Positions 8,542 through 15,673 are shown, counted from the first letter of the stretch. The stretch: DNA of 15,673 bases from JBBSOW01 sp038259365 (GCA_038259365.1 JBBSOW010000070.1:1-15673); one strand, 5' to 3'. Translations and numbers: made by a program. The notes: a model not told the origin generated them from the sequence alone.

Positions 8542-11039
8542 CAGCTCTTTGCCCCCCGGAAAGTTCGCTTCACCTGTCGCGCGTAGCTGTCCGGCTCTTT
8601 GCCGCCCGCACTGGAGTTGCGTTGCTTCGGCACGACGGTCAACCCGGAACCGACGAAGTCGTAGAAGCTTCTCCGCGACGGATACGTGGAACTCCGGCCG
8701 GCCGCGTTCCAGTGGGCCAGCACGGTGGGTCTCGTGTGATCGAGGGTCGGCATCTCCAACGGGTCGTCGAGCTTCCACCAGTGGTTCCCGCTGGACGACA
8801 GCCCGCCGCGCCACTCCCAGTAGACGATGTCGTCCTCGGTGCGGAAGCTGCCGATCTCGGCCAGCATCCTTGCCTTGGTGCCCGTGGAGTAGTCGTGCGG
8901 ATAGAAGTACGAGCGGGTGGCCTTGCCGCGGTACTGCGCTTTCAGAACCAGCTGTCCCGCGTCCAGCTCCACGTAGTCGAGGTCCCAGTCCCCAACGGGT
9001 CGCTTCGCCTTCAACGCCGACGTTTCCACGACGAGGGTTCGGGCCTTCGCCTCCAACTCGCCGAACACCTTGGCGCCCAGGGCGAAATCCCCCTTCTCAT
9101 ACCACTCCCGTGCGCGTTCGAGTTCGCTCTCCAGCTTCTCGACCCGCTTCCACAGGGCACCCGCCTCGTGCTGGTGGCCCAACGCCGCGTTGCGGTACGT
9201 TGCCAGATCCGCGATGCTACCCGCCTCGCGGACCTGGTCGTCGGCATACAGCTTCTCGGTCCGGGTCGGGTCGAACGTCTTGTCGAAGGCCGTGTACGCC
9301 TTGTGCATGGCCTCCTTCAGCTTCGCGTACTCGGCGTCCTCCGGTTCCACCGCCGGGGGAATCGCGAACCCCTGCTCCCCGTTGTCGATCGCGTCGCCGA
9401 GAACGTCGGCGTTCTTGGCGATCGCGTCGTATCCGGACTGGGCCTGATTACGGGTCGTGCCGTCCTCGGCGTTGGCCGGCGCACGGAGAGCGTCGGTCTT
9501 GACCCGAAGGTTGGCGGCCGCCTTCGTCGCCTGATCGAGCTTCTCACCTCGATCCTCCAGCTGCTGTACCGGGTTCCTTGCGGGGGTGACGGCGGCGACG
9601 GAGGTGCCCGGCGAGGTGCCGCCCGTGGCGGCGGCCGCCGCCTTACGCGCTCTCGCCAGCAACCGGCGGTTGGCCTGCTTCTCCCGTTCCGCGGTCCGCT
9701 GGGCAGAGGAGATTCCCGCGAGTGCCCCGGCCTTCGCGGCGGAGACGGCACCCTGATCGGAGTTGCGTCGCTGGCTGCCGGGACCCACGGGATCGTCCTT
9801 CAGGGCGCCGGGCTTCTGCGCGGCCTCGACGTCACGCAGGAGCTTGTCCATCGCGAAGCCCTCGGCCTCCGGCATAGACCCGGTGGACCCACCGGGTGAG
9901 ATCTCGAAGCGTTGCGTCAGGCTCCAGTCGTAACTGCGATCCAAAAGCGGCCAATCCTTGCGGTACTCCTTGCGCCAGCGCCACGTCGAAAGGTCCGGAG
10001 TGAACCAGCCGACGATGGGCCAGTCCTGGACCTCGTGGGTCAGATCGGTCACCACGGGGATCTCGGGCAGCCGGAGTTCGACCTTCACCCCGGCGAAGGC
10101 GTTGAGACTGAACGCCAGTTTGATCGCGGCTTCGAAATCGAGCACCGCTGTGAAGGAGATCGCACCGTCGGTGTAGGTGGCAGAGAGGTAGGTATCGATC
10201 TTGGTCGTCGCCGCGGCGGCGGCGGAGGCGCTCAATCCAGCGAAGGCCCCTGCGGACAGCAGCCCACCGAATACTCCCAGTTCGGCCTCGAGCTTCGCCT
10301 CCGCACTCGCCTTGGCGTTGGCCACGGCACTGAAGCTCGCCATGCCGTCAGCGCCGAACCGGCCGCCTGGCTTGGAATCCCACGGCCGGTCGAACACGAC
10401 ACGCGGTGGCATCCCGGGAATGGGCGATGGCAGCCAATGCCCGGGGTTGCGGATTCCCCTCATCCGGTCGGCCTCGCGGCCCGTCACGTACACCTGGATG
10501 TCGTGCAGCCGCCCCGGCCCCCACACCAGCCCCGCTGAGCTGTTGGCCGAAGCAGAGCCATCGAGCTTGTAGCTGATCGGGATGCCATCGACGATGAACG
10601 TTCCGCCCAGCAACGGGACGAACTTGGGCTTCGCCGGCTGCCAGGCCTTGCCCGTTGACTGCATGCCGAACAGTTGGATGTCGGAGGGGCGGTAGGTGAA
10701 GGTGTCCGAACTTCTGATCATCGGTGGCCGCTGCTGGTTGACGGTCGGCCTGCGTTGCACTGGCAGGAACGCCACCGACGTGCCGGGCGGTAGGGCTTTT
10801 GACCCGGACGGGTTGGGCGGGCTGGTTCTCGGCGGGGCTGACGCCGGCGGCTGAGTCATCAACGACGTAACGGCACGATTGCCGACCGCCCGCTGCAGGC
10901 CGAGCATCCAGCTCGATCGACCGCGGGAAGGGGCCGGACTCGCCTCGTGCGGTGCAGTGCGGGTCGACGCCAGCTTCCCCATTGGCCCGTCGGACCCGTG
11001 CGGGGCTTGGGGTAGTTTTATCGACGCGCTCGCCTCCAT
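8541..11039 (-). CDS. Large LQRxxGNRAV-motif protein, putative eCIS cargo / polymorphic toxin with HNH-like C-terminus
   Basis: From ATG 11039 the protein has 832 residues. Near the N-terminus MLGLQRAVGNRAVTSLM (45-61) is the short motif found in DUF4157 and other proteins tied to extracellular contractile injection systems. A Pro/Ser-rich linker follows, then a beta-rich region, an Ala/Gly-rich segment (about 280-350), and a charged helical region with likely coiled coils (about 480-700). The C-terminal 80 residues contain LDHTRP (Asp767-His768), HWN (776-778) and LTVVPKQRNSSAGG (800-813). This order (DH...N-L-V...NSS.GG) resembles HNH nucleases. The HExxH of DUF4157 is absent, as is a Sec signal. 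The start is uncertain: the frame is open to 11426, and GGTGGA directly abuts the ATG. Confidence 0.75.
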   Translation of the reverse strand: MEASASIKLPQAPHGSDGPMGKLASTRTAPHEASPAPSRGRSSWMLGLQRAVGNRAVTSLMTQPPASAPPRTSPPNPSGSKALPPGTSVAFLPVQRRPTVNQQRPPMIRSSDTFTYRPSDIQLFGMQSTGKAWQPAKPKFVPLLGGTFIVDGIPISYKLDGSASANSSAGLVWGPGRLHDIQVYVTGREADRMRGIRNPGHWLPSPIPGMPPRVVFDRPWDSKPGGRFGADGMASFSAVANAKASAEAKLEAELGVFGGLLSAGAFAGLSASAAAAATTKIDTYLSATYTDGAISFTAVLDFEAAIKLAFSLNAFAGVKVELRLPEIPVVTDLTHEVQDWPIVGWFTPDLSTWRWRKEYRKDWPLLDRSYDWSLTQRFEISPGGSTGSMPEAEGFAMDKLLRDVEAAQKPGALKDDPVGPGSQRRNSDQGAVSAAKAGALAGISSAQRTAEREKQANRRLLARARKAAAAATGGTSPGTSVAAVTPARNPVQQLEDRGEKLDQATKAAANLRVKTDALRAPANAEDGTTRNQAQSGYDAIAKNADVLGDAIDNGEQGFAIPPAVEPEDAEYAKLKEAMHKAYTAFDKTFDPTRTEKLYADDQVREAGSIADLATYRNAALGHQHEAGALWKRVEKLESELERAREWYEKGDFALGAKVFGELEAKARTLVVETSALKAKRPVGDWDLDYVELDAGQLVLKAQYRGKATRSYFYPHDYSTGTKARMLAEIGSFRTEDDIVYWEWRGGLSSSGNHWWKLDDPLEMPTLDHTRPTVLAHWNAAGRSSTYPSRRSFYDFVGSGLTVVPKQRNSSAGGKEPDSYARQVKRTFRGAKS

Positions 11040-11245
11040 TCCACCATGATCGCCCGCCTCGGCTGCTATACCAGTGTCGATCGCCACGCCCACCGGGCAA
11101 GGCGCCTTGCCCCATCGGGCAACCCAGCCCTTCAGGGTTTTCGGCGGCGTGCTCGAGCCGTCGCGACCCGCTCCTGGGAGGATCTGCGGGCAACCACCAC
11201 CCGTCAGCCCACCAGAACTCGGTGTAGAACGTCGCCGCGTCCCGG

Positions 11246-11614
11246 TCAATGACCGGCATCGACGCAAGCGGTGTGGCCTGCTCTCCCGCTGTGTTCGTCG
11301 GCTGCTCCTGCACCGATCGCCTCGGCGTAGGCCGCGTCGAGTTGGTCGTGGACGCTGGGTCGTCCCGTCGCCGGTGCCGGGATGCCGAGGTGATGCTGGT
11401 AGAGCTCGCTCATGAAGTCCTCCCACAGTTGGGGGCCGCCGTCGTGGAGGAGTTGCGCGCGCACGCGCAGTGGTTCACTGGTGGGGCGGTGGCGCAGTCC
11501 CCACCAGCCGAGTTCGGCCAGCACGGGCACCAACTGAATCGCGGGTTTGGTAAGGCTGTCGGCCCTCTCCAGGCCCGTTCCGCGATCGGCCGAGACAGCT
11601 ACACTGGCGTCCAT
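11246..11614 (-). CDS. Hypothetical protein, coding frame appears to shift (possibly broken)
   Basis: The open frame gives 122 residues from ATG 11614 and includes QLWEDFMSELYQHHLG and HDQLDAAYAEAI. I do not recognise the family. Third-position G/C is high to about 11314; then the adjacent frame becomes the better coding frame (VQEQPTNTAGEQ, later DAATFYTEFWWADGWW) until about 11190, after which the toxin's frame is best. Deleting one G near 11314 and one C near 11186 would join these into one reading. Either this gene is frameshifted or several sequence errors lie here. The ATG overlaps the divergent start of the DUF368 gene (both within CATG), so the true start is probably internal, for example TTG/GTG near residue 28. 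Confidence 0.45.
   Translation of the reverse strand: MDASVAVSADRGTGLERADSLTKPAIQLVPVLAELGWWGLRHRPTSEPLRVRAQLLHDGGPQLWEDFMSELYQHHLGIPAPATGRPSVHDQLDAAYAEAIGAGAADEHSGRAGHTACVDAGH
11600..11605 (+). promoter_or_regulatory. Candidate -10 box, leaderless start of the DUF368 gene
   Basis: TACACT ends 7 bases before the ATG at 11613, which would put the transcription start on the A of ATG. No Shine-Dalgarno sequence is present, in keeping with a leaderless message. The -35 region (GTTCCG) is weak. Confidence 0.45.
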
Positions 11615-12599
11615 GCCTGTTCAGTCCCGCGACGACATCGCGCCCCCGTCGACCCCGGGCGCTCCTCGCGCGCTGCGGCTGCTCCCCCTGGACCTCGTCC
11701 GGGGAGTCATGATCGGCTCGGCCGAGCTGGTTCCGGGAGTGTCGGGCGGCACCGTCGCCTTGGTGACCGGGGTCTACGAGCAGCTGATCGCTTCCGCCTC
11801 GCACGTCATCGGCGCGGTCCGGATCCTCATCACCGGTCCGGACCGTAAGGCCCGCGCCATGACCGAGCTTCGACGGACGGACTGGCGTCTGGTCATCCCC
11901 GTTCTTGTCGGGATGGTGCTCGCCGTCTTCACGGTCGCGGGGGCGATGAGTTCGTTTGTGACGGGCCATCCCGAGCATGCTCGCGGCCTGTTCTTCGGAT
12001 TGGTAGCGGCGAGCATCCTCGTACCCATCCGCATGCTGCCACCGGCGCGTCGGGCCGTGCTGTACGACGTGGCCATGGCCGCGGTGGCCGCCGTCGTCGC
12101 TTTCGGTCTGGTCAGCCTGGCGGGGGGCGGGAACAGCGCCGAGCCGCCCCTGTTCGTCGTCTTCTTCGCCGCCGCGGTCGCGATCTGTGCTTTGGTGGTG
12201 CCGGGGGTATCGGGTTCGTTCCTGCTGCTGGCCGTGGGCTTGTACACCGTGACCCTCGACGCCGTCGACCAACGCAACCTGGCCTACCTCGGTGTCTTCG
12301 CCGCGGGAGCCACCTTCGGGTTGGCCTCGTTCGTGCCCCTGTTGGCGCGCCTCTTGCGTAACCGTCGGCGACTCACGCTGGTGATCATGACCGGCCTCAT
12401 GATCGGATCGTTGCGGGCGTTGTGGCCCTGGCAAGGCGTTTCGGAAGCCGCCGGCGGCGACGACGGGCCAGGGGCGCTCCTAGCGCCGACCGCCCCGGTG
12501 GTGGGCCCGCTGCTCCTCGCGCTTCTCGGCGCGTTGATCGTCTTAGCCCTGGTCTGGATCCAGGCGCGCTCGGATAAGGCGCGCTCCGCGAAAGACTGA
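11613..12599 (+). CDS. DUF368 family polyprenyl-phosphate transporter (PopT-like)
   Basis: The 328-residue polytopic membrane protein has the two family signatures AELVPGVSGGTVALVTGVYEQ (split here as about 38-57) and CALVVPGVSGSFLLLAVGLY (about 192-211), one in each half, as expected for an inverted-repeat transporter. Hydrophobic spans occur near 93-112, 126-140, 150-170, 181-210, 223-246, 255-270 and 295-316. DUF368 members (PopT) flip undecaprenyl phosphate back across the membrane for reuse in cell-wall synthesis; membership is secure, the substrate is by family. ATG 11613 is chosen because the family starts there and a -10 box is correctly spaced. The frame extends to 11547. Confidence 0.9.
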   Translation: MPVQSRDDIAPPSTPGAPRALRLLPLDLVRGVMIGSAELVPGVSGGTVALVTGVYEQLIASASHVIGAVRILITGPDRKARAMTELRRTDWRLVIPVLVGMVLAVFTVAGAMSSFVTGHPEHARGLFFGLVAASILVPIRMLPPARRAVLYDVAMAAVAAVVAFGLVSLAGGGNSAEPPLFVVFFAAAVAICALVVPGVSGSFLLLAVGLYTVTLDAVDQRNLAYLGVFAAGATFGLASFVPLLARLLRNRRRLTLVIMTGLMIGSLRALWPWQGVSEAAGGDDGPGALLAPTAPVVGPLLLALLGALIVLALVWIQARSDKARSAKD

Positions 12600-12688
12600 C
12601 CCACGCCGTATCAGCGGGCGACGCTGGTCGTTCGGCGAGGCCGATAATCCGCCAACAGATGCCACAGGTGCCGACGACTCACGCTTGA

Positions 12689-12978
12689 ACGCGGCCGAGC
12701 GGGCGCGCTGTTGGCGGGTTTCTGGGCCTTCACGGCGGGCTCTTGTGCATCGTCTTCATCGCCATCGGAGCGTGCGTAAGCCGCCACGCCGGCGTCCTGA
12801 TCTTCGCGGTCACCTCGTTGCTGGGCAATCTTGGCGCCACCGTCGTCCTCGACGTGGCCTCCCCGCCCAGCCCGGCGGCTTCGGGGGCCAGCGCGCGATC
12901 GGCGTCCTGCTGACCTTTGTCGCCGCCGCGAGCGCGGCCCGGTTCGGGCGTCCCCGAGTCGCGCCGCGACATGGGTGA
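12689..12978 (+). pseudogene. Remnant of a YdcZ/DUF606-type DMT-family transporter
   Basis: One frame from 12689 reads AVGGFLGLHGGLLCIVFIAI, then GVLIFAVTSLLGNLGATVVLDV. The neighbouring frame then continues GGFGGQRAIGVLLTFVAAA to a TGA at 12976-12978. Together these fit the second half of a YdcZ (DUF606) unit: ...GGllGa.yv...prlG...f..v..GQl..s..lD...G......r.lGv.Lll.Gv. There is a frame change near 12865-12880, a TGA just upstream at 12686-12688, and no N-terminal half. A decayed gene is the simplest view; identification rests on a short stretch. The 89 bp between the DUF368 stop and this remnant show nothing clear. Confidence 0.45.
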
Positions 12979-12993
12979 ACCGGGCCTTCGCCA

Positions 12994-13043
12994 GCGCGCT
13001 TGATATAGCGCTTCCCGCTCCATCCCTAAATCAAGCGCGAAAC
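12994..13043. repeat. Palindromic repeat element, copy 2
   Basis: It is identical to copy 1 (1591-1640) at 41 of 50 positions, including GATATAGCG near the left. The outer stem CGCGCTTGAT (12995-13004) pairs perfectly with ATCAAGCGCG (13030-13039). The inner 15-bp stem seen in copy 1 is degenerate here. It abuts a long tandem array on the right. Confidence 0.8.
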
Positions 13044-13051
13044 CCCGAGTT

Positions 13052-13230
13052 GAGCGGGCTGGGCGGCATACTGAGCGCGTAGCAACATACCGAGCGGGCT
13101 GGGCGGCATACTGAGCGCGCAGCAACATACTGAGCGGGCTGGGCGGCATACCGAGCCCGCCGCAACATACCGAGCCCGCCGCAACATACTGAGCGGGCTG
13201 GGCGGCCTACTGAGCCCGCCGCAACATACC
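13052..13230. repeat. Tandem array of alternating 21-bp and 19-bp units
   Basis: Nine units, all beginning GAGC, lie head to tail. The 21-bp type (GAGCGGGCTGGGCGGC...) is at 13052, 13092, 13132 and 13191. The 19-bp type is at 13073 and 13113 (GAGCGCGYAGCAACATACY) and at 13153, 13172 and 13212 (GAGCCCGCCGCAACATACY). A partial unit starts at 13231 and runs into the stop codon of the DedA-like gene. GCGGGCT in the long unit can pair with AGCCCGC in the later short units, so a transcript could fold. It sits directly at the 3' end of the DedA-like gene. Confidence 0.9.
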
Positions 13231-13243
13231 GAGCGCGCTGAGG

Positions 13244-14005
13244 CTAGATCCTGGCCCCGGCCTTCGCCTTCTGCTGGGCCCGGTAGCTCGACCAGAAGGC
13301 CAGCCCGAAGATCAACGCGAGGGTGATCCACAGGGCGTACTTATCCACGAGCAGGACGACATCGACGGCGCGCTGGCCGAGGCCGAAGCCGAGCCCGGCG
13401 ACGAGGCCGGTCATGATCGCCGAACCCAGGGCGTTGCAGGCCAAGAAGGTACCCACCCGCATCTTGTTGACGCCGGCGAACGCGTAGACCATGGCCGCCG
13501 GGATGCCGGGAAAGCTGCCGGCCAGCACGAGCAGCCGCACCGTCCAGGGGTTGAAGCTCTCCGCCTTCTTCACCAGCTTTTGGGCCCGCTCGCTGGGGGC
13601 GAAGATCTGCACGATCTTCTTGCCCCACCGCTTGCCCGTCAGCCAGAACAACCAATCGAACTTCATCATCCCGAAGACACCGGCGAAGAGCACCAACCAC
13701 AGCGGCGCCTCCCCGATGCGGGCGAACGCGGCCCCGGCGCCGATCGCCGACAGGCTTCCGGTGACGAACTCCAACACGATGGGATGGTTGGCGATCAGGA
13801 GCGGACGCAGCGGCAGCAGCGCCATCATGATCACCATGATCCCCAGGATCGAACCCAGCAGCACCTTGTCTCCGCGTTGCGCCTTTCCCTCCCAGGGTTT
13901 GAGGTCGGCCATGCTCTGCGGCGGCTGATACCCCGCCGGCGTCGACTCAGAACCCGGCGGGGCTTGATTCGGGTCGGGTTCGTTCACCGTAGTGTCTTTA
14001 GCCAC
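13244..14005 (-). CDS. DedA/VTT-domain-like integral membrane protein
   Basis: From GTG 14005 the protein has 253 residues: a soluble Pro-rich N-terminus (1-45), then about six hydrophobic spans (47-70, 73-95, 102-123, 157-178, 187-210, 214-240), and a basic C-terminus. The central part, WLVLFAGVFGMMKFDWLFWL then GKRWGKK, a basic amphipathic stretch, and LAGSFPGIPAAMVYAFAGVN, follows the DedA plan (G..lGd..gY..Gr..G ... RF.Pg.R......aG). The usual Arg after the PG motif is missing (PGIPA), so it is a divergent member. DedA proteins include UptA, a polyprenyl-phosphate transporter. GTG 14005 is chosen because a TATAAC -10 box ends 7 nt before it; the frame is open to 14065. Confidence 0.75.
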   Translation of the reverse strand: MAKDTTVNEPDPNQAPPGSESTPAGYQPPQSMADLKPWEGKAQRGDKVLLGSILGIMVIMMALLPLRPLLIANHPIVLEFVTGSLSAIGAGAAFARIGEAPLWLVLFAGVFGMMKFDWLFWLTGKRWGKKIVQIFAPSERAQKLVKKAESFNPWTVRLLVLAGSFPGIPAAMVYAFAGVNKMRVGTFLACNALGSAIMTGLVAGLGFGLGQRAVDVVLLVDKYALWITLALIFGLAFWSSYRAQQKAKAGARI

Positions 14006-14012
14006 GCACCCA

Positions 14013-14040
14013 GTTATAGCCGCCCGAGCCATAGCTTCAA
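14013..14040 (-). promoter_or_regulatory. Promoter of the DedA-like gene, leaderless
   Basis: On the minus strand TTGAAG (14040-14035) is followed by a 16-bp spacer and TATAAC (14018-14013); seven bases later is GTG 14005. Both boxes fit housekeeping sigma consensus well (4/6 and 5/6), and the spacing predicts transcription starting on the GTG. Confidence 0.6.
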
Positions 14041-14104
14041 ACCGAGAGCTTCGCACCACCACCAAGCGCCGCGACGAAATCCGTGTTGCTCACCAGAGGA
14101 AGGC

Positions 14105-14110
14105 TAGGCT
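14105..14110 (+). promoter_or_regulatory. Candidate -10 box for a leaderless PPOX-family transcript
   Basis: TAGGCT is followed by six bases and then GTG 14117. The nearest purine-rich stretch, AGGAAGG, is too far away (about 14 nt) for a normal ribosome-binding site. The -35 region is poor. Confidence 0.4.
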
Positions 14111-14116
14111 GCCGAC

Positions 14117-14566
14117 GTGACTGTGCACGCGCGGGAGAGCCTAGCCAAAGAGCAGTTCGTGCTCTTCACGACCTTCAAGAAGAGCGGCGACGAGGTCGCG
14201 ACCCCGGTCTGGATCGCGCCCGTCGGGGAGAACCAGCTCGGTTTCACGACATCGGGCTCGACGTGGAAGGTGAAGCGGCTGGCCCGCAACGCCCAGGTGC
14301 GCCTGCAACCGTGCTCGCGGGCGGGCACCCCCACCGCGGGATCGACGATCGTCGACGCCACCGCCGAGGTCGTGTCCGAGGGCCCGCGGGTCCACCAGGT
14401 ACGGGCCGCCATCGAGAACAAGTACGGGTTCCAGGTGAAGCTGATCCATGCCGTGCAGAGCGTCATGGCGAAGTTGAACTACCCGAAGAAACGGTCGGCC
14501 TACACCAACGACGTCGTCATCGTCATCAGCTTCGACGCCGTCGGCGAACCGGGTACAGCCAGCTAG
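14117..14566 (+). CDS. PPOX-class F420-dependent oxidoreductase (pyridoxamine 5'-phosphate oxidase fold)
   Basis: The 149-residue protein has the split-barrel pattern of the small actinobacterial flavin/deazaflavin enzymes (Rv2061c type). LAKEQFVLFTTFKKSGDEVA (about 10-29) is followed by TPVWIAPVGENQLGFTTSG, STWKVKRLARNAQVRLQPC and STIVDATAEVVSEG. The TPVW-motif and the K-RL..N..V.l.pc segment bind the cofactor in this family. Substrate is unknown. Choice of F420 over FMN is by family resemblance only. The start is GTG 14117, probably leaderless. The stop TAG shares the palindrome CTAG with the stop of the convergent Cds1-like gene. Confidence 0.85.
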   Translation: MTVHARESLAKEQFVLFTTFKKSGDEVATPVWIAPVGENQLGFTTSGSTWKVKRLARNAQVRLQPCSRAGTPTAGSTIVDATAEVVSEGPRVHQVRAAIENKYGFQVKLIHAVQSVMAKLNYPKKRSAYTNDVVIVISFDAVGEPGTAS

Positions 14567-15672
14567 AGGCGGGTCGGCAGCGCCTCGCTCAGGGCCGCCA
14601 TCCACGGCCCGATGTCCATGCCCTGTTCGCGCACCCACTCGTCGTTGAAATAGGTGTGCGCGTAGCGCTCCCCGGGATCGCACAGCAGCGAGACGATCGA
14701 GCCCCGGCGCCCCGCCCCGCGAAGCTCGCCGACCAGCCGGGCGATAGCGACGAAGTTGGTGCCGCTGGAACCGCCTACCCGTCGGCCCAGCCGCTCGCTG
14801 AGCACGCGGACGCCGGCCACCGAGGCGGCGTCGGGGATCTTCAGCATCCGATCCACCACCGACCCGATGAAGCTGGGCTCCACCCGCGGCCGCCCGATGC
14901 CCTCGATGCGCGAGGCCTGGGGATGGACGAAGGCGTCGTCGCGATTGACCCAGCCCCCGAAGAAGGCGCTGCGCTCGACGTCGCAGACGCACAGTTTGGT
15001 GGCGAGCTGGTGGTAGCGCAGGTAGCGCCCCAGCGTCGCCGACGTGCCGCCGGTCCCGGCGCCGGTGACAATCCACTCCGGAACGGGATGATCCTCGTGT
15101 CTGAGTTGGGTGATGATCGACTCGGCGATGTTGTTGTTCGCCCGCCAGTCGGTGGCCCGTTCGGCGTAGGTGAACTGGTCCATGAAGTGCCCGCCGAGCT
15201 CGGCGGCAAGCCGCTCCGATTCGGGGTAGAGCTGGTCGGGCTCGTCGATGAAGTGGCAGGTGCCCCCCTCGTGTTCGATGAGGCGCACCTTCTCGACGCT
15301 CGTGCTACGCGGCATCACCGCGATGAACCGCAAGCCCAGCATCCGGGCGAAGTAGGCCTCGCTGACGGCCGTGGAGCCCGAGGTGGCCTCGATCACCGGG
15401 GTGTTGGGGGTGAGGCGGCCGTTCACCAGCGCGTAGGTGAACAGTGAGCGCGCCAGGCGGTGCTTCAGGCTGCCGGTGGGGTGGCTGGATTCGTCCTTGA
15501 GGTAGACGTCGATTCCCCACTCGCTGGGTAATTCCAGCTTGATGAGGTGGGTGTCGGCCGAGCGATTGGCATCAGCGTTGAGCAACGTGATGGAGCGCGC
15601 CACCCAGGCTCGCTGACCGGCGTCGAAACGGTCGACCGACTCCAACGCCGCCAGCAGTAACGGATCGCTCAT
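14563..15672 (-). CDS. PLP-dependent cysteine-synthase-family enzyme, Cds1-like L-cysteine desulfhydrase
   Basis: The 369-residue fold-type II PLP enzyme carries KDESSHPTGSLKHRLARSL with the Schiff-base Lys at 70, the substrate loop EATSGSTAVSEAYFAR (95-110), and the phosphate-binding TGAGTGGTSATLGRY (203-217). SLKHR in place of SVKDR, and the C-terminal GSSGTNF and LLCDPGERYAHTYFNDEW, distinguish it from CysK/CysM and match the Mycobacterium tuberculosis Rv3684 (Cds1) type, which releases sulfide from cysteine. Cysteine synthase activity remains possible. ATG 15672 is one base from the window edge, so its promoter is not visible. It is convergent with the PPOX gene. Confidence 0.88.
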   Translation of the reverse strand: MSDPLLLAALESVDRFDAGQRAWVARSITLLNADANRSADTHLIKLELPSEWGIDVYLKDESSHPTGSLKHRLARSLFTYALVNGRLTPNTPVIEATSGSTAVSEAYFARMLGLRFIAVMPRSTSVEKVRLIEHEGGTCHFIDEPDQLYPESERLAAELGGHFMDQFTYAERATDWRANNNIAESIITQLRHEDHPVPEWIVTGAGTGGTSATLGRYLRYHQLATKLCVCDVERSAFFGGWVNRDDAFVHPQASRIEGIGRPRVEPSFIGSVVDRMLKIPDAASVAGVRVLSERLGRRVGGSSGTNFVAIARLVGELRGAGRRGSIVSLLCDPGERYAHTYFNDEWVREQGMDIGPWMAALSEALPTRL

Positions 15673-15673
15673 C

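Noticed and set aside
8622..9899. Plus-strand open frame of 425 codons
   Set aside because: Antisense shadow of the toxin gene, without ribosome-binding site or family match.
10348..11313. Minus-strand frame of 321 codons overlapping the toxin N-terminus
   Set aside because: Only its first roughly 40 codons look coding; below 11190 the toxin frame has the better third-position bias and carries the LQR motif.
13052..13230. CRISPR array
   Set aside because: The units are contiguous, 19 and 21 bp long, with no unique spacers and no cas genes nearby.
13026..13331. Small ORFs translating the repeat array (repeating SVCRPAR/LSMLLRAQ peptides)
   Set aside because: They come from the tandem repeat itself; mixed 21/19-bp units keep a frame only by chance, and no start signal is present.

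Overview
The window is GC-rich, densely packed DNA from an actinobacterium. Supporting signs are strong G/C preference at third codon positions, frequent GTG starts, several starts that look leaderless, a PPOX/F420-type oxidoreductase, HspR-type (HAIR) operators at clpB, and a clpP pair next to a PopR/ClgR-like regulator. A Propionibacteriales-like source is a guess; nothing here fixes the genus.

Left part (1-5.5 kb): a partial Pro/Tyr/Gln-rich protein (-) is divergent from a VOC/PhnB-like protein (+), whose end overlaps a spermidine-synthase-like methyltransferase (-). A palindromic repeat with a short 21/19-bp tandem tail follows, then dimethylargininase (+), which converges on clpB (-). 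ClpB is preceded by two HAIR-type inverted repeats and a -10 box. Upstream of clpB, on the same strand, lies a small superinfection-immunity-family membrane protein.

Middle (6.0-7.7 kb): a dyad-rich regulatory region precedes an intact ClpP, which overlaps (ATGA) a second ClpP. The second ClpP carries two mutually restoring frameshifts and has Ala where the catalytic Ser should be. A small XRE regulator resembling PopR/ClgR runs tail-to-tail into it. It ends in Leu-Ala-Ala, like the Clp-degraded PopR/ClgR activators, but has a one-base frameshift near its N-terminus.

Accessory region (7.9-11.6 kb, -): a protein of about 832 residues carries the N-terminal LQRxxGNRAV motif typical of extracellular-contractile-injection-system (eCIS) cargo and polymorphic toxins, and a C-terminal HNH-like motif. 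A TGATG overlap links it to an unrecognised 208-residue protein that is the obvious candidate immunity protein. The short gene upstream changes coding frame.

Right part (11.6-15.7 kb): a DUF368/PopT-type transporter (+), a broken YdcZ/DUF606-like transporter remnant, a second copy of the palindrome with an expanded 21/19-bp tandem array, a divergent DedA/VTT-like membrane protein (-), a PPOX-class oxidoreductase (+), and a Cds1-like PLP enzyme (-). DUF368 and DedA families both include polyprenyl-phosphate transporters, so their closeness is notable.

The best candidates for something undescribed are the two-copy composite repeat (palindrome, fixed 8-nt gap, alternating 21/19-bp units), the decayed or pseudo-enzyme ClpP locus with its degron-ended regulator, and the orphan LQR-motif toxin with its putative immunity protein.
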